From NCBI RefSeq assembly GCF_047496725.1, contig NC_132972.1, positions 1,912,501-1,976,500 on the forward strand: a stretch of DNA of 64,000 bases, written 5' to 3'. Both the position numbers and the translations under genes were made by a program. This document shows positions 26,588-39,199 of the stretch, piece by piece. How positions within the stretch are numbered: position 1 is the first letter of the stretch; each line of letters starts with the position of its first letter. The stretch comes from Anoplolepis gracilipes. Lineage: Eukaryota; Arthropoda; Insecta; Hymenoptera; Formicidae. The notes beneath the pieces are model-generated. The model searched no databases. It had not been told where the DNA came from and saw only the letters and a program-made list of their open reading frames with translations.

Positions 26588-28802
26588 TGACGAACGCCAA
26601 ACACTGGTCGAAGGCCGTATTGAATCAATTAGTCGAACAAGTTATACGTTTATTCCTTGCCGCCCGCGTTGTTACGACATTATGCATGGTTTTATTAAAA
26701 CGACAAGTACATGATGCTTTTTATTGTATTTATTGTGAGAAGAAGAAGACGAACGCTCATGCATATGTTATGCGCGTGATATGCGTTTGTAATCTATGAC
26801 ACGCTCGTTTTCAGGCATAATTGCGTACATTAATAACTCGGGCGACTTCTTATTGCAGTGCAGTACCATCGGCGTTGCTGTACAACAGCACGCTGTAAAT
26901 TACATTGCCCGTAAAGGTCGATCCGAGTATGATAAAAAATTGCATTCCCCATCAACTACCGGCTTCGTCTAAGATACAAGCTGCCTTTACCATAAGGACT
27001 CCCCATATCTTTCGTACCACACTCTTCAGGTAGGTAGATAGGTATCTGCAATGGCTATCGCGCATTCCTGCTGCCGTTGCTATAGCTGACGTCATCGACC
27101 ATCTTTTTTGGTCCTGTCGGGAGACTGAAGTTCACGGTCGCGTGAGAAACGCACTGCCTATCCAAATCATTTCCCGCGAAACATATGCCGTAATTTTAAT
27201 TATAAAAAAAGGTTGTATATAGAATATTTAATTAAATAATTAATAATATTATATACTAATTTATTACATTTATTATATAATCATTTAGTAAAATATTACA
27301 CTAGATTTTAATGCAAATAAAACAAAATTTTAACACAAGTAATGAAAAATACATTTAAATCTCACTTTTTTTTTTAATTTGATAAATTGAGAAAAATTGT
27401 TCACTCCAAAAGCTTATTGTTTCATAAAGTTCTTAATGTGAGACATGCAAAGAGCTGTTTCTTATTTAGTAGTAAAATTGAATGTAAATTAATATACCTA
27501 TTTTTCTCAGCGTAGCTAATAAAACGTTCGGATAATTGGACGTCGAATTAATGGACGTTGGATAATTAAGCCCTATCGCATCTCGCTTTTCGAGGTAAAT
27601 GTAATTCGCGCGTTGTACATCATCGCGCCCCTTTGCAGCTCGATACAAACGGCGTTATAATTTAGCCGCGCTGTCATTTCCGTTGAAAACGGAGCTAAGA
27701 TATCCCACGCGAGATTCCGTGGCACTTTGCGTGGCTTCCCGCGAGACGAAATCGATACGCCTTTCAGCGGTCGTATAATTACCGTTTCATAGAAAACCAC
27801 GGGACAGGAATTATGGGGTACGCTGGCGATGTCGTTCAGGATATGTATGCGAGGCATTCGTTTACGTTACCTACATGGTACCTACAGACAGACCGGACGT
27901 TACAGCTCGGGGTTTCGTAAAGGTATCGTGTTACGGTCCACGGCATCGCGAGGTGGCCATTAGAAAAGCCATAACCGACCCTGTGGGGAGACTCTCCGGC
28001 TGTGTTCTTAAGCCATACGAGCAAGCAATATAGATAGATAATCGAGAGTTTTTACTCGCCCGTGAGCCCTTACACAATCGCACGATTTATTAATCTCATC
28101 GATTTACGTCACACGACCGGTTTGCTGGAAGTCGCTCGAGTCCGCTTTATTCAAGCGAGATAAGTGTATTACGCTCTGATGGAAGAACTTAATTATCAGC
28201 GATCAGAGGCTTAGGTCAAAGATTAAAGCATCACGATTCGAGTATAAAAAATTGCATCAAAAAATTTTTCATTATTATTATAAAAGTATAAAATCAATAT
28301 ATCGATCTCAAAAAACAGACACGATTACGGGGTTGTGATTTCGCGCAAGATTGAATCTTACATTTACATTTTGTCGTAATTTGACGTAGACGGATATATT
28401 CAATTCGAGACGACGGACGTCCGGCCGATCGTGACAGTCGAATCATCGAAGGACGATGAAGAATGAAATACGCGGATTTGCAATTTCGTGCCCGCGCACG
28501 GAAAACGTGTATTTCCATATGTCTCGTGTGCAAATTGCATAATTCCGCGTGAATCAGCCGAGCGACGCGAATTATACGTGCACGCGTAGGTGATGGGAAC
28601 ATGCGTGTATGCGGTACCACGCTTCAGCGTCGTTTGCATAACTTTTCCGTATCCCTCTGTATGCCCTAAGGTCGTACATAGTTCACTAGAAATAAAGCGT
28701 AAACAAAAGTGTCGCTGTTTTCCATATTTTTCGACGTGCGAGATTTTCGAGATTTCTGACACGCATAAAAATTTGTCCAAATCTGCAGAATTCTTCAGCA
28801 TA
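26124..28802. other. Intron stretch between MITE copies 3 and 4
   Basis: CpG-rich at 26130-26640 (with the GAC repeat), 26780-27180, 27530-28160 and 28380-28770, with an AT-rich gap at 27190-27460. Overlapping open frames of 159-207 residues come from the GAC repeat. No gene or RNA recognised. Confidence 0.55.
26544..26592 (+). repeat. (GAC)n trinucleotide repeat
   Basis: About twelve GAC units followed by two ATGACG-type interruptions. It reads as poly-Asp, poly-Thr or poly-Val in different frames and accounts for three overlapping long open frames here, none of which has splice or family support. Confidence 0.95.
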
Positions 28803-28891
28803 TATTGAAGAGATCAAAGATAATTATATTTTGATTTTTTAAAAATCCAATTTCTCTGTTTTACGGTTTCATATATTATGATTAAATATTA
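28803..28891. repeat. Left copy of the 89-bp direct repeat abutting MITE copy 4
   Basis: Starts TATTGAAGAGATCAAAGA and ends ATGATTAAATATTA, whose last TA is the left target TA of the MITE. By direct comparison it differs from the right copy at 5 of 89 positions. Confidence 0.9.
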
Positions 28892-29462
28892 GGGTAAACT
28901 AGGATATGTGACGGCCATACGGAAAAAGATGGCCATAGACTGTAATTTTTTAATCGCTTTACATAGTGCGCTTTTTTAGTCATTATCAAAGATAATCGAT
29001 ATTTACAGTAGTTTATGCGCATACATTATTCGAAATAACGATATTGTGAATCTTATATCATATTTTTACTTTTCACTACCTGCAAAGTTTTTCATGTGTC
29101 CACTAAAAACTGTTATAACGTCGAATAAATTACAGTTAAGCTATCGTAATCGACGTTAGACGTATTATAAAGATATGTAAATTGTTATACGACCTATAAT
29201 TTTTATTTTCGTTTTCACTATTTTTTTATAAATATTATGGTCATCTTTTCCTTAAAAGTTGGGTAAGATGGCCAATGCTTATGTTGTACTATTTTGATAA
29301 TATAAAATTTCAATTAAATATTTTCCTTTTAATTCCGATAATATTACGTAATTTAAGCTTCAGTGAAGATATAATATGTCAAACATTATTAAAAAATAAC
29401 AAAAATAAAAGTATGTTTTTTGCATTTTAAAAAAACTATGGCCATCTTACCCGAGTTTACCC
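28892..29462 (+). mobile_element. TA-flanked MITE, copy 4
   Basis: A 571-base copy, left end GGGTAAACTAGGATATGTGA, right end CTTACCCGAGTTTACCC, flanked by TA. It is complete internally, with a small insertion near the left terminus (GTGACGGCCATACGGAAAAAG). It is bracketed without any gap by an 89-base direct repeat, described separately. Confidence 0.92.
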
Positions 29463-29551
29463 TATTGAAGAGATCAAAGAGAATTATATTTTGACTTTTT
29501 AAAAATCGAATTTCTCTTTTTTACGGTTTCATATATCATGATTAAATATTA
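29463..29551. repeat. Right copy of the 89-bp direct repeat abutting MITE copy 4
   Basis: Begins at the first base after the MITE; its first TA is the right target TA. It ends TGATTAAATATTA before unrelated sequence. It is far longer than the 2-base duplication this family makes elsewhere in the window. Confidence 0.9.
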
Positions 29552-32500
29552 ATCGAACCTATTTCTCGACAGCGGATTATGTATTGACGATTGTCAATTC
29601 TTTCATGTTATCGCGACTTTTGAAACGCGATTCGCGCAAAAGAAAATCTTCGACTTCCGTCGTCGAGTGGGTCCAACCACGGTTCTGTCCAAACTGTCGG
29701 CGCAAGATATTGCCTCGTTTTCTCGAGTCTGGCCTCGACAGGAAGTTACGGTTGTTACGATGCCAACAAAACCATGTTATCTATCATTTCCGGCATCTCT
29801 TGTTAATCCGCGGATGAAGAACCGCTCGGGAGAATTTTCTATCTCGAGACGATGCACAATGCGTGCAAGAGTTTTGAGAAAACTGTAGCTGCTTCTTGCG
29901 TTATTTTTTTTTAATTTATCAGAAACATTTATTTGCGATTAATAGTTTTTGTGGAAAACGAAATAATAAACTAACACGAACCCAATGTAAAATTCACACG
30001 TGTAAGATGCAGAAATATTTTCGGATAATATTGCGGATAGATGCAAGATGATATATACATATTAATATAATATAATAATTGTAATTCTGCGATATTGGCA
30101 TCACAGATTCAAAAAGTACTAACAATAAATAATTTAAATGTCAAAGCTTTCAGTTTCGTTTTAATTGGAATGAATTATTTAAACGTAACGATACCGATCT
30201 CGTTACCGGACGTGGAATATACATTAGCGCGACGATACGTATTTACATTTCGCTCCGGAAATAAATTTTCCGACATATTTACCGCATTACAAGCGCAGAG
30301 ATGCAAGAGATAGTCGTGTGTATGCGTGCAAAGCGGCTGAATTTTCACCAATGACTGAAATCATAAATCCATTAGCGAACGAGCGATTGGTCTGCCGATT
30401 GCGCGACATGTCGCCTGGATTTTGGCAAATTGGGGCTGACGCTGGCCGGGGTCCTGCAGGAAATTGCGACATAGACGATCGATTAGCCCCTCGAGATTTA
30501 TTAATCGAAGTACGGAGACGGCCGGCGCCGGCGTCATGAGATACCTCGGTGCGCCCGGTAATGGAATCTCTTTGTTCTCATTTAAGCCTTATCTCTCTGT
30601 CTCAAAGATATTTTTCCGCGCGACTCACTCCTTTGTACGCGTACACAAAAACCATCAGTCGTGAAAACGGTGGAAATACCGGGATTTGTGAAGGAAAGCA
30701 TATCTAGTGCAATTGACGAAATTTTTCAATAAATGTAAAAAGAAATATAATGGTATACAATAGATATTTAAAATCGAAAAAGAAGTGAGCGTGTTTGAAA
30801 TATATATCGTGAAAATGTTTCTTTTTCCTATGAAATAAAGCTACCAATTATAATTTATAAAAATTGCAAAACTGTGACGAATATTTTTGCGTACTTTTTT
30901 ACATGAGCTTACATAATTTCTATGTGAAATAATATCTTTTTTATACGAATAATTACTTTTAAATTAGTCTTCATTTAACCAATCATCTCTAAAATTATAT
31001 AATTATACGAAACTTTTGAAACAAAAATTGCGCAAGATCTTTCGCATGATGCAAGATATAACCGCAACTTTCTTTCTATGCAGTTGTCAAGTTGCTTTTA
31101 CGTGTTGAAAGTATTTAATTTTGAAGTGTTCGTGTGAAACAAATTAACATGAGACGTTGCGTGACACTTTTACAACTTTTACGATGAGTTAAATCTCTAA
31201 TTTCACAACAAATGATCACGTAAGTGTAAACTTTTACAGCTGAGAAAGTATAATTTACGACAATATGTAAATGAGTGAGACAGCCAGCAAAAAAAAAAAA
31301 AAAAAAAAAAATCAGTTATTTAAAACACTGTCTATAGCAAAAATTAGAATATTTTGGACTACAATGAGGAATACATATACAGATCAAATGTGACACACCT
31401 ATCAAGCTTCGAAATTAAATATAAAGTCTCACGTTTGTCCATTTCTAAAAGCACTCAAAATCCCGTTTAGAAACGAGCCAAAAATATATGTGGAACGCAA
31501 TTCTCGAGACACGTTGTGCCACCCAAAATAAATTCGCACATTGAGAAAATATCCTTGTCTTCTTGTCGCGCCGTTTGAAAAATTCTTTTATTGTTGTCAC
31601 TATGTGCGATACGTTTGGCCGCCCGTGGCCGCCAGGAATCTCTAAGAACTATTCTAGTATCCTCCGCTATTCGTAAAATCGGCCTGCTGGCAAATACCAC
31701 GGATGAAATACGTCCGGCAGTCGTAGTGTTATATTTTCGCGGGACTAGATCCGGCGTGTATTTGACTTTTAACGCGTGGCCGCTGGTGTACGCAGGATTC
31801 TGTCAGCAGATATTATTTACTGCTATTGACGATGTGTAAATCGACGATGCGCAATATTTTCGTCTCAGTGGTTCGTTATATCATTCGGATGACTTGTAGT
31901 AGTACTGTCACCGAGAGAGATGTGTGTTTTAAAATTTGGTAATGATTACAATTTTATCGGTAAACGTTGATTAAAATGTTTGCGCAATTCATCAGTCACA
32001 TTGATGTTAATAAATCGGAATATATTATATATTGAAATACATATGTCCTTGTCGTATTTAATCGCACAAAATTAAATTTAATCAGAAAAATCTTGTCGAT
32101 AATAAAAATAAAATTAAATATGTGTTTATGACGCGACAATATAAATTCTTGACAAGGGAACTATATCCCACACACATTATATTGTACAAATTATTGAACT
32201 ATAAAGATCAATTAATTTTTTTTTTCAAATTCCTTTATAAAGAGCTTCTTTTGTAAATTACTGACACTGCGGGTCCTTTGTCGCATCGTTGATGCTCTTT
32301 TAAATTGGCCATTCGTAGAAACCATTCGGAATAATCTTTTATTTGCGTTCGCGCAAAGCAAAAGACTTAAACAGAGAGGGGCTGTTGCGGCGAAAGTGGT
32401 GACGAATCGCCGAGAGAATTAGCGTAGGTGCGTCGTAAATGCGTCCAAACGACGGCATCCTGATTACATGGCACGTCACGGGCGCAATTAAGCAATTGGC

Positions 32501-33193
32501 CGCGGTTTCCATTTCTCTGCGACACCCGGAAATGCTCGCGCCACACGGCAAATTTGTTCTCTCGAATTTATTTTATTGTGCAGGAAATAAATGCAGTTAA
32601 TGCCTTAATTTATCTCTTACTTATGAGAATGAATATATAAGTAACGTTTAGCTGTCAAAATTATCTATTTAAATGCAGAATAAAATTTTATTTGCCATTT
32701 TTTGTATCTATAGAAGATAAAAAATATTCGATAAAAAGATTCTGGAAAATATATATTTTATTTTTAACTTTAATCTCTTGCTTTTATCTATATATATATT
32801 ATATATAAATTTTTGTTCTATTTATTTTCTATTTTCAATCTCTATCTATTTATTTCATATTTCTTCTTGAGATTTTCATTATAAAAAGAAATATTATCAG
32901 TTTTGATTCTTAACCATAATGCTAATAATATTCTGCTTCATTTTTGGATATAAATGATTCAAAGAATCGGCAATCTTGATTATTCCGTGTAGTTTTATAT
33001 GCTTTAAAAACATTTAAATATTTACACAAAAAATATCGTCTATTGATTGATTCATTTGATTCTTTTTTTATTCAGATTTTTGCGTCAGTGTGACAATCGA
33101 GAAGCGTGACGCAGAACTTCAAACTGTTTCAAAATTTTACGATAGACAGGCGTGTTTCCTGTTAACGGATCCCATATAACTGGTTACTATAGA

Positions 33194-33208
33194 ACTCGGT
33201 CTCCGAGA
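33194..33208. repeat. Small perfect palindrome
   Basis: CGGTCTCCGAGACCG, 7-base arms around a single C, in a CpG-rich patch of the intron. Function unknown. Confidence 0.35.
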
Positions 33209-34032
33209 CCGTTTCCGGTTGACAGCTGGCGTCAAATTGTAGAAGCGGTCTGCCTCAGACGAATATTCACGAGAAAGACGCACTGTTACACGTTCTGCTT
33301 TTACCGTTAATTAAAGCGACTAATCGTCAACCACACAACACACACACACACACAAGTAATAGAGCTTTTAAATATCGCGACAAAGTCGTTTTTTCAGCTT
33401 TATCTCCGGACGACGCTCGAGTGACGCATTTTTTTATAGACATTTTTACAGAAAAGCGTCAATATTTCTTTCAATTTATACATCGTGTAGAATTAAATAT
33501 TTTATATAATATATAAAAAAAATTACATTTACATATATTATACGATATAGTTTTTATGTAATATGAATATATTTTTAATTTATATATTTTAATTTTAATT
33601 TATAAATAGAAGATAAAAACTACTTTTAAAATTGAAATGATATAAATCAAATCTTTTAATCTTTGATAAAATAATTACGAAAAAATTCTCAACGTCTTTC
33701 AAATTGATAAGAAACTGCTATTTCATTCAAAAATATATAGATTTACAATTCAAAATGTTGACGTACAAATTTCACCGTTGTTATGTATCGTCAGTAAGAG
33801 GTTTCCGACTACATCGCCAGAACCGAGAGAAATCCTGTGTAGGTAATTAATATACCATAGATAATTAATTAACAGCACGAAAGGCAACAACGTCGAGAGC
33901 GAATATCATGTCTACTGTCAAAAACAGGATTTCCTCCTTTTGGCGCATCTTGATCGTCGATAATTAATCAAACGCACGACGAAATGTTAAGCGTGAAAGA
34001 ATCACCAGAGTATCCGTCAGCTGTCAAGCGCT

Positions 34033-34077
<45 letters not shown>
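34033..34077 (+). repeat. (CT)n microsatellite
   Basis: CT repeat with one CC interruption at the start, at the edge of a CpG-rich block. Confidence 0.95.
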
Positions 34078-34088
<11 letters not shown>

Positions 34089-35110
34089 CCGTTCGCAGTT
34101 AATTTCTTCATTAATTATAAACTATTCCAGATTGCAATTAACTCTCGTCACGTACGGATCGATGCAGGAAATATGGTGAATTAATTAAATGTCGGGTCGG
34201 AAAGAGCCAGCCCGAAACGCGTGATGCACGATGTAACACGCGGTATATTAGTTACTGGGCCCAATCCCGGGATTTGCTTTTGTTCATTCATGAAATGAGT
34301 TAAAGTCGCGGACGGCGTTCTTCCCGACGACCGAGCAATTTGCCGTTGCTACGCCGCCTTCGGGTAATTATTCTCCTTTCTCTCTCCACATCTCCGTCCC
34401 TTGAAGTGTTTTACTACTCGGGCTTTCAACCCCGTGCCCCAATGTACCGTGAAAACGCGCGCGCGACGCGCTGTAAATTTTTCTCGCTCGATAAAGCGTC
34501 AACGTCCGATGAATGGCTGTCGAATAATTGGATAAGAGCTACGGTCGGGACGCCGTTTGCTGACGGACGATCGTTAATTCGTAGGTGCGCGTCGATCGGA
34601 AAGAAAGATGTCATAAATCATCTGCTTAATTTCGTCACCGCCGATCGTCATTCCACCGTATTATCTTATTATCCTTCATTTGAACGTTCAAAAACTTTTT
34701 ATCCCATAATTATGAAAAAATGTCAAAATGTAATTTCGTCGATCCTTGGATCTCTGTATCTTAAGTGATTTAAAATGAAAATAAATGATATCCTTTATTC
34801 TTTTAATAATACGATATTTCCAATTTCAATGTGAAAAAGTAATTTTATATCTTCATATTCCGTTTTTCGTAAGATATAGATATAATTTAATAATCGTGAT
34901 TAAAATACTGTTTCGAATGGAAACGTTGAGTGTCAACGTGCGAGCTGTCAATAATGGATAATTTATTATAGGACAAGAAAGTGCCCACCCAATTTTGCGC
35001 CAATGTGTACACCAGAAGCTCACATACGTCACGCACGGTAGACCGTCGGAATTCGATTAATGCCGCAGCGGTATCGATCGGTTCTCACTCGAGCGATCAC
35101 CACGTGGTAG

Positions 35111-35114
<4 letters not shown>

Positions 35115-35169
<55 letters not shown>
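35115..35169 (+). repeat. (TC)27 microsatellite
   Basis: About 55 bases of uninterrupted TC, the longest pyrimidine dinucleotide run seen. Confidence 0.95.
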
Positions 35170-35173
<4 letters not shown>

Positions 35174-37273
35174 CTCTTGTATGATGTTTAATTAAGGTTA
35201 TACGCGCAGGTATCCTAGCCGTGACTTAAAAGGAAGGAAGGAAGGAGTCGTTACAGAGGGGTATGTTTATTAGCAACCGACCGGGCCAATATGTCGTGGC
35301 GATCAAACCAGCCAGTGTTTGTTTATCCCACATCAAAAGGACCGTCGGTTAATCACTGCCTTCGGCCGGCAAATCAGTAACCGTAGCTATAAACATACGC
35401 GATTCTGTAAACTGTCAGTCTTCCTTTCGGCGAATATCATGTGGCTATCCGAAATTTCACCATTGAAATTGCTCCGATTATTAAATCCAAGGACTATGCT
35501 TCCAACTATGCATTACCTTATTTCAAGAAGGTATAGAAAATATAAGAAACTTTATTTTAGATGTAAGTACTCATAAAGTCGCAACATCTCAATTTGCATG
35601 AGACTCTTTCATGAAAAAAAAAAAAATTAATTACATTTCTGAGAGAAAGAGTCTTTTTTAAAAAAATGTCAAACGGAATCACCATAAAGACGAAGAAAAG
35701 AGCAAAACATTTTTTATAAAAATTTTTGAAATTAATTGAAGAGATTAATATCTTTTAAAGATTATAATAAAATTATTTAGAAGAAAAAAATCAGTAGAAC
35801 CAGAGAGTCGTGATACGTAAAAAGACACGTTTAATTACATTTTGTATAAAAATTTAAAAAAATTTTAATGGAAATTACTCTGACAAAAACAAATACTTAT
35901 ACACACATAGTGAATGAGAATACATTTAAAGTGTAGAGATATTATGGAATTTAAGCTGACTACAAGAACGAGAATAGAATCATTTACGTCGTAAAACTGT
36001 CGACGTATTTTGCTACAATTTATCTCGTTTCATCTCGCGCGCTCTTTCGTAGTTTCGACGTTTCATCCTGAGAACATCAGCGATCTGTGGGGAAAAGGGA
36101 ATACGGTATCTTCTTTCTGGTTTCACGAGTATATCGGCTACGCGATCTCGTAGTAAAAGCGTTACTACGGCATTCGATCGATCTCTTTCGGAGTTAACAG
36201 CTTTTCCGTCGCGATAGAATCCGTCGCGGGAAAAGGTCTACATAGAGTCGGAGCGGTCGGAAAATCCGGTAGAATCTCGCTTGCCGTGTAAATATTGACG
36301 TAATCCTCGCGAAATGGCACGATCCACGCGGCTCCGTGATAGAGATTAGAATCTCTCGAATTAAACGCGCTCCAGAAGAGGACGATATCGCGTGTGCGAT
36401 AGTCTAGAGGTTCTACGGAAGCGTACAAAAAAATTTATGTATATATACACACGGAAACATCCGGAAGTTCTTCAAGTTTTTCTTTATTTACGGATTGAAA
36501 TATATTTGAAACATATCGTTTTGAATAAAAAAAATGCGAAGTTACACAATAACATTTTTAAATAATTTAATGCGATAAATGACAATACAAGTCCAGTATA
36601 TTTTAATATTTTTTTCAAAACAAGTAGGGTGTGTATAAAAAAAATAGTAGTGAAATTTATTGAGCAAATAGATTTCCGGTCATTTCCTGAATTAAATGAT
36701 TATCATATTTACATGCGGGCATCTTTTGCATATATTAATAAACGTCACTATAATGTGTACAAAAAAAATCTTTTTTTCCTTATTATTATTCTTTCGACAT
36801 CAAGGACGAGAAAAAAAACGGCTGAAAATAAAAATTCCGAACTGAAGTTTCATGACACCATAAATATTCATATGGCGTTCTGGCATAATGTTGCGGATAA
36901 CTCTCGGCCTTCCTCCCTCTCCCCTCTCTACCGCTGCCCTTGCGAATGCAATAAATCCCAAATCTCCGAATTAAATGTTTTCGCGAACGCTTCAACGTTG
37001 TCCAGGAGATACACGCAATATACGTGTGTAACGCGGAAGCCAGTTGAGCGCGATATAAAACGAGAAATTGGAGCATCACGTCGGAAAAGCGTCGCGCCGC
37101 ACCGATGTCTCACGTTTTGCGTAAATATTGATGTAATCTTGGGCGCGCAATAACTCGCAATCGCTATATTGCCAATCGATCGATTACACAACGATGCTAA
37201 TATTGAACGTAAACAGCCAACTTACTCCCGGTGCATATATGTATGTACGTATATGTGTATGACTAAGTATATA

Positions 37274-37298
37274 TGTGTGTGAGTGTGTGTGTGTGTAT
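37274..37298 (+). repeat. (GT)n microsatellite
   Basis: GT repeat with one GA interruption, next to a TATGTA/CGTATA-rich stretch. Confidence 0.9.
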
Positions 37299-37691
37299 AC
37301 AGAGGCATTAATCTAATAACGGAAGATACGTAATTAATCCGCGGCTGCGGTTTAGTCCGATCTCGTGGAAAATCGTCCGCGCGTTGGCGATCCCGTTCCG
37401 AGCTACGTTCTCGGACGGACAGATGCCTCGTAAACAATGGTCCCGATATCTATCTACTTCCACATAGATAGTACAAACACGCCGTGTTTTCTTACGATTC
37501 ATCGCGTACGCTCTTCCTACTCGGGGCACCCTATAATACAACGCCAACACGAGGTAGGACGAGCGACGCTTCGTTCAGAGATATTCGTCGGTGTTGCTGG
37601 TTGCCAATCTGTTTGTTTTATGACGGAGTCCATCGTTTTGATATATTGGCAAAGAATCCTCGGCGAGGAGTGAAGCTATCTTTTTTACGCG

Positions 37692-37693
<2 letters not shown>

Positions 37694-37723
<30 letters not shown>
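37694..37723 (+). repeat. T30 homopolymer
   Basis: Thirty T in a row. Similar A/T runs of 20 or more occur at 7539-7560, 16200-16222, 19870-19902 (one G interruption), 22695-22714 and 31289-31311. Some may be retroposon tails, but no body or target duplication is evident. Confidence 0.9.
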
Positions 37724-37725
<2 letters not shown>

Positions 37726-38076
37726 GATCTCTGCTGTGACGCGAATTGCATGCAGACGCGGAGAATAAAATTGTGAGTCATATCTTTTTTTTCATTTAAT
37801 TATAGATTCACAGTAAAAACAGATATTGTCTATATTAATTGTATTTAAAAAATTCAATACATCTAGTAGATATAAATATGGACATAAATATAGAGACAAA
37901 AATTTGAAACATAGATTAGTCGAGAAACACTGATTGTGAAAATTATCTTTTATCTTTTATTAGTCAATGTGTCTTGGGCATGTAAACAAGCGATGGAAAA
38001 GTACATCGATTTTTTATGATTGATTATCATCTCATAATCTAATCTTGATTTATTTATATATAGAGAAATCTATCTG

Positions 38077-38079
<3 letters not shown>

Positions 38080-38114
<35 letters not shown>
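38080..38114 (+). repeat. (TC)17 microsatellite
   Basis: Uninterrupted TC repeat in AT-rich DNA. Confidence 0.95.
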
Positions 38115-38117
<3 letters not shown>

Positions 38118-38545
38118 TAATAATTTCTTCTTATAATTTATTTACATTTTTTTCTCGTATCATATATAATCGATCCAGCAACGTTAATACATGAAATTCT
38201 TGTGTTTTGTACATACGAAAAATTAAATTGATTTTCAGTCAGTGCTTCGAACATAAAGCGTATATTATTTTTTACACGTTACTTATTATCCATCCTCTTT
38301 TATGCTTTCACAAGCAATATTGTGCGATTACAGAAAACACTTGTCCAAGATTCCGCGGTGAATCAAAGCGTTACACGAGACGTGCTCTCTGTTATTGCTG
38401 CTCGTTTACTTTTTCAACCGGCAGTGGTTATAACGCGATTACCGATACTAGCTACATTCTAGCTATTTGAATATATCAAGAGAAAATTTGCTCAGATCAT
38501 TTACATGCTGCAACTTGCAAGTTATAACGCTATTTCAAGTATCTT

Positions 38546-38552
38546 AAAAAAA

Positions 38553-38586
<34 letters not shown>

Positions 38587-38590
38587 TATA
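38546..38590 (+). repeat. A25 run followed by (TA)10
   Basis: A homopolymer directly joined to a TA microsatellite. Could be a decayed retroposon tail; no retroposon body recognised upstream. Confidence 0.9.
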
Positions 38591-38935
38591 CATATTTAAT
38601 TTAAATTATATGATATGTAATTATTACGAGTAATAAATAAAACAATTTCGATTAGTCTGTCGATCTCTTAATCAAAGCAGCTCCGTTCCAGCACATCATT
38701 ATCGATTCAGATCGCATCGTAAACTTATCGTGAGGAACTGCGATGTTAAAGCACCGAGTGAATCGAGCAAAACTGGGAAGAGACGCGCCAAAGTTTTCGC
38801 ATTTACGCCGCGTCAGCGAATCGTGCAATCTGCGAGGGGGACACAGCGAGCACGTAATTAATCGGTCGACTAAGCGGAATGCGTGGCGGCGGGCGATGAA
38901 GAATGCGTATTGGAAGGCACGCGAGGTATCCGCCA

Positions 38936-38963
38936 GGAGGGAGGGGGGGGGAGAGGGGGGGGA
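38936..38963 (+). repeat. G-rich tract with quadruplex potential
   Basis: Plus-strand GGAGG, GAGGG, then two runs of at least eight G separated by GAGA: four or more G-tracts with short loops. Confidence 0.75.
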
Positions 38964-39083
38964 GAAGCTTAGGGAAATGCCACGCGCGTCGTCTCTAAGT
39001 GGTTATGTATGGAAGACGATTTTTTTTCTTCGCCCGAAATCAGATTAAGAAGCAGGAACCGCGACATCGTGATCGTTGAAGAA

Positions 39084-39110
39084 AGAGAGAGAGAGAGAGA
39101 GAAAGAGAGA
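39084..39110 (+). repeat. (GA)n microsatellite
   Basis: GA run with one AAA interruption, 90 bases upstream of MITE copy 5. Confidence 0.95.
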
Positions 39111-39199
39111 AGAGTAAAAACACCAGCTTCCTTCAAATTGCTTAATGGAATATGCATCGTGTGCAAATTAGTTTTTTCCGGGAATTAGGTTTTTTATTA

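Larger units (their letters stand above)
29552..39197. other. Intron stretch between MITE copies 4 and 5
   Basis: Nearly 10 kb without a recognised element. CpG-rich patches at 29560-29880, 30180-30670, 31490-31870, 32270-32570, 33090-33450, 33780-34700, 34980-35460, 36010-36420, 36880-37730 and 38640-39070, several carrying CT or GT arrays. The 87-residue minus frame at 36165-36428 has balanced composition but starts at TTG and has no recognisable family. Confidence 0.55.

Noticed and set aside
26176..26799. 207-residue open frame, plus strand, with overlapping open frames on both strands
   Set aside because: All read through the (GAC)n repeat as poly-Thr, poly-Asp or poly-Val; composition is repeat-driven and no family is recognisable.
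31289..31311. A run as a processed-retroposon tail
   Set aside because: No gene-like body upstream and no flanking target duplication that I could find.
36165..36428. 87-residue minus-strand frame with balanced composition
   Set aside because: Begins at TTG, not ATG, which is unlikely as a nuclear insect start; no family, signal peptide or exon borders seen.
36629..37153. 174-residue open frame, plus strand
   Set aside because: Starts in AT-rich DNA and continues into a CpG-rich patch with an abrupt change of composition; overlapped by open frames on the other strand and not recognisable.
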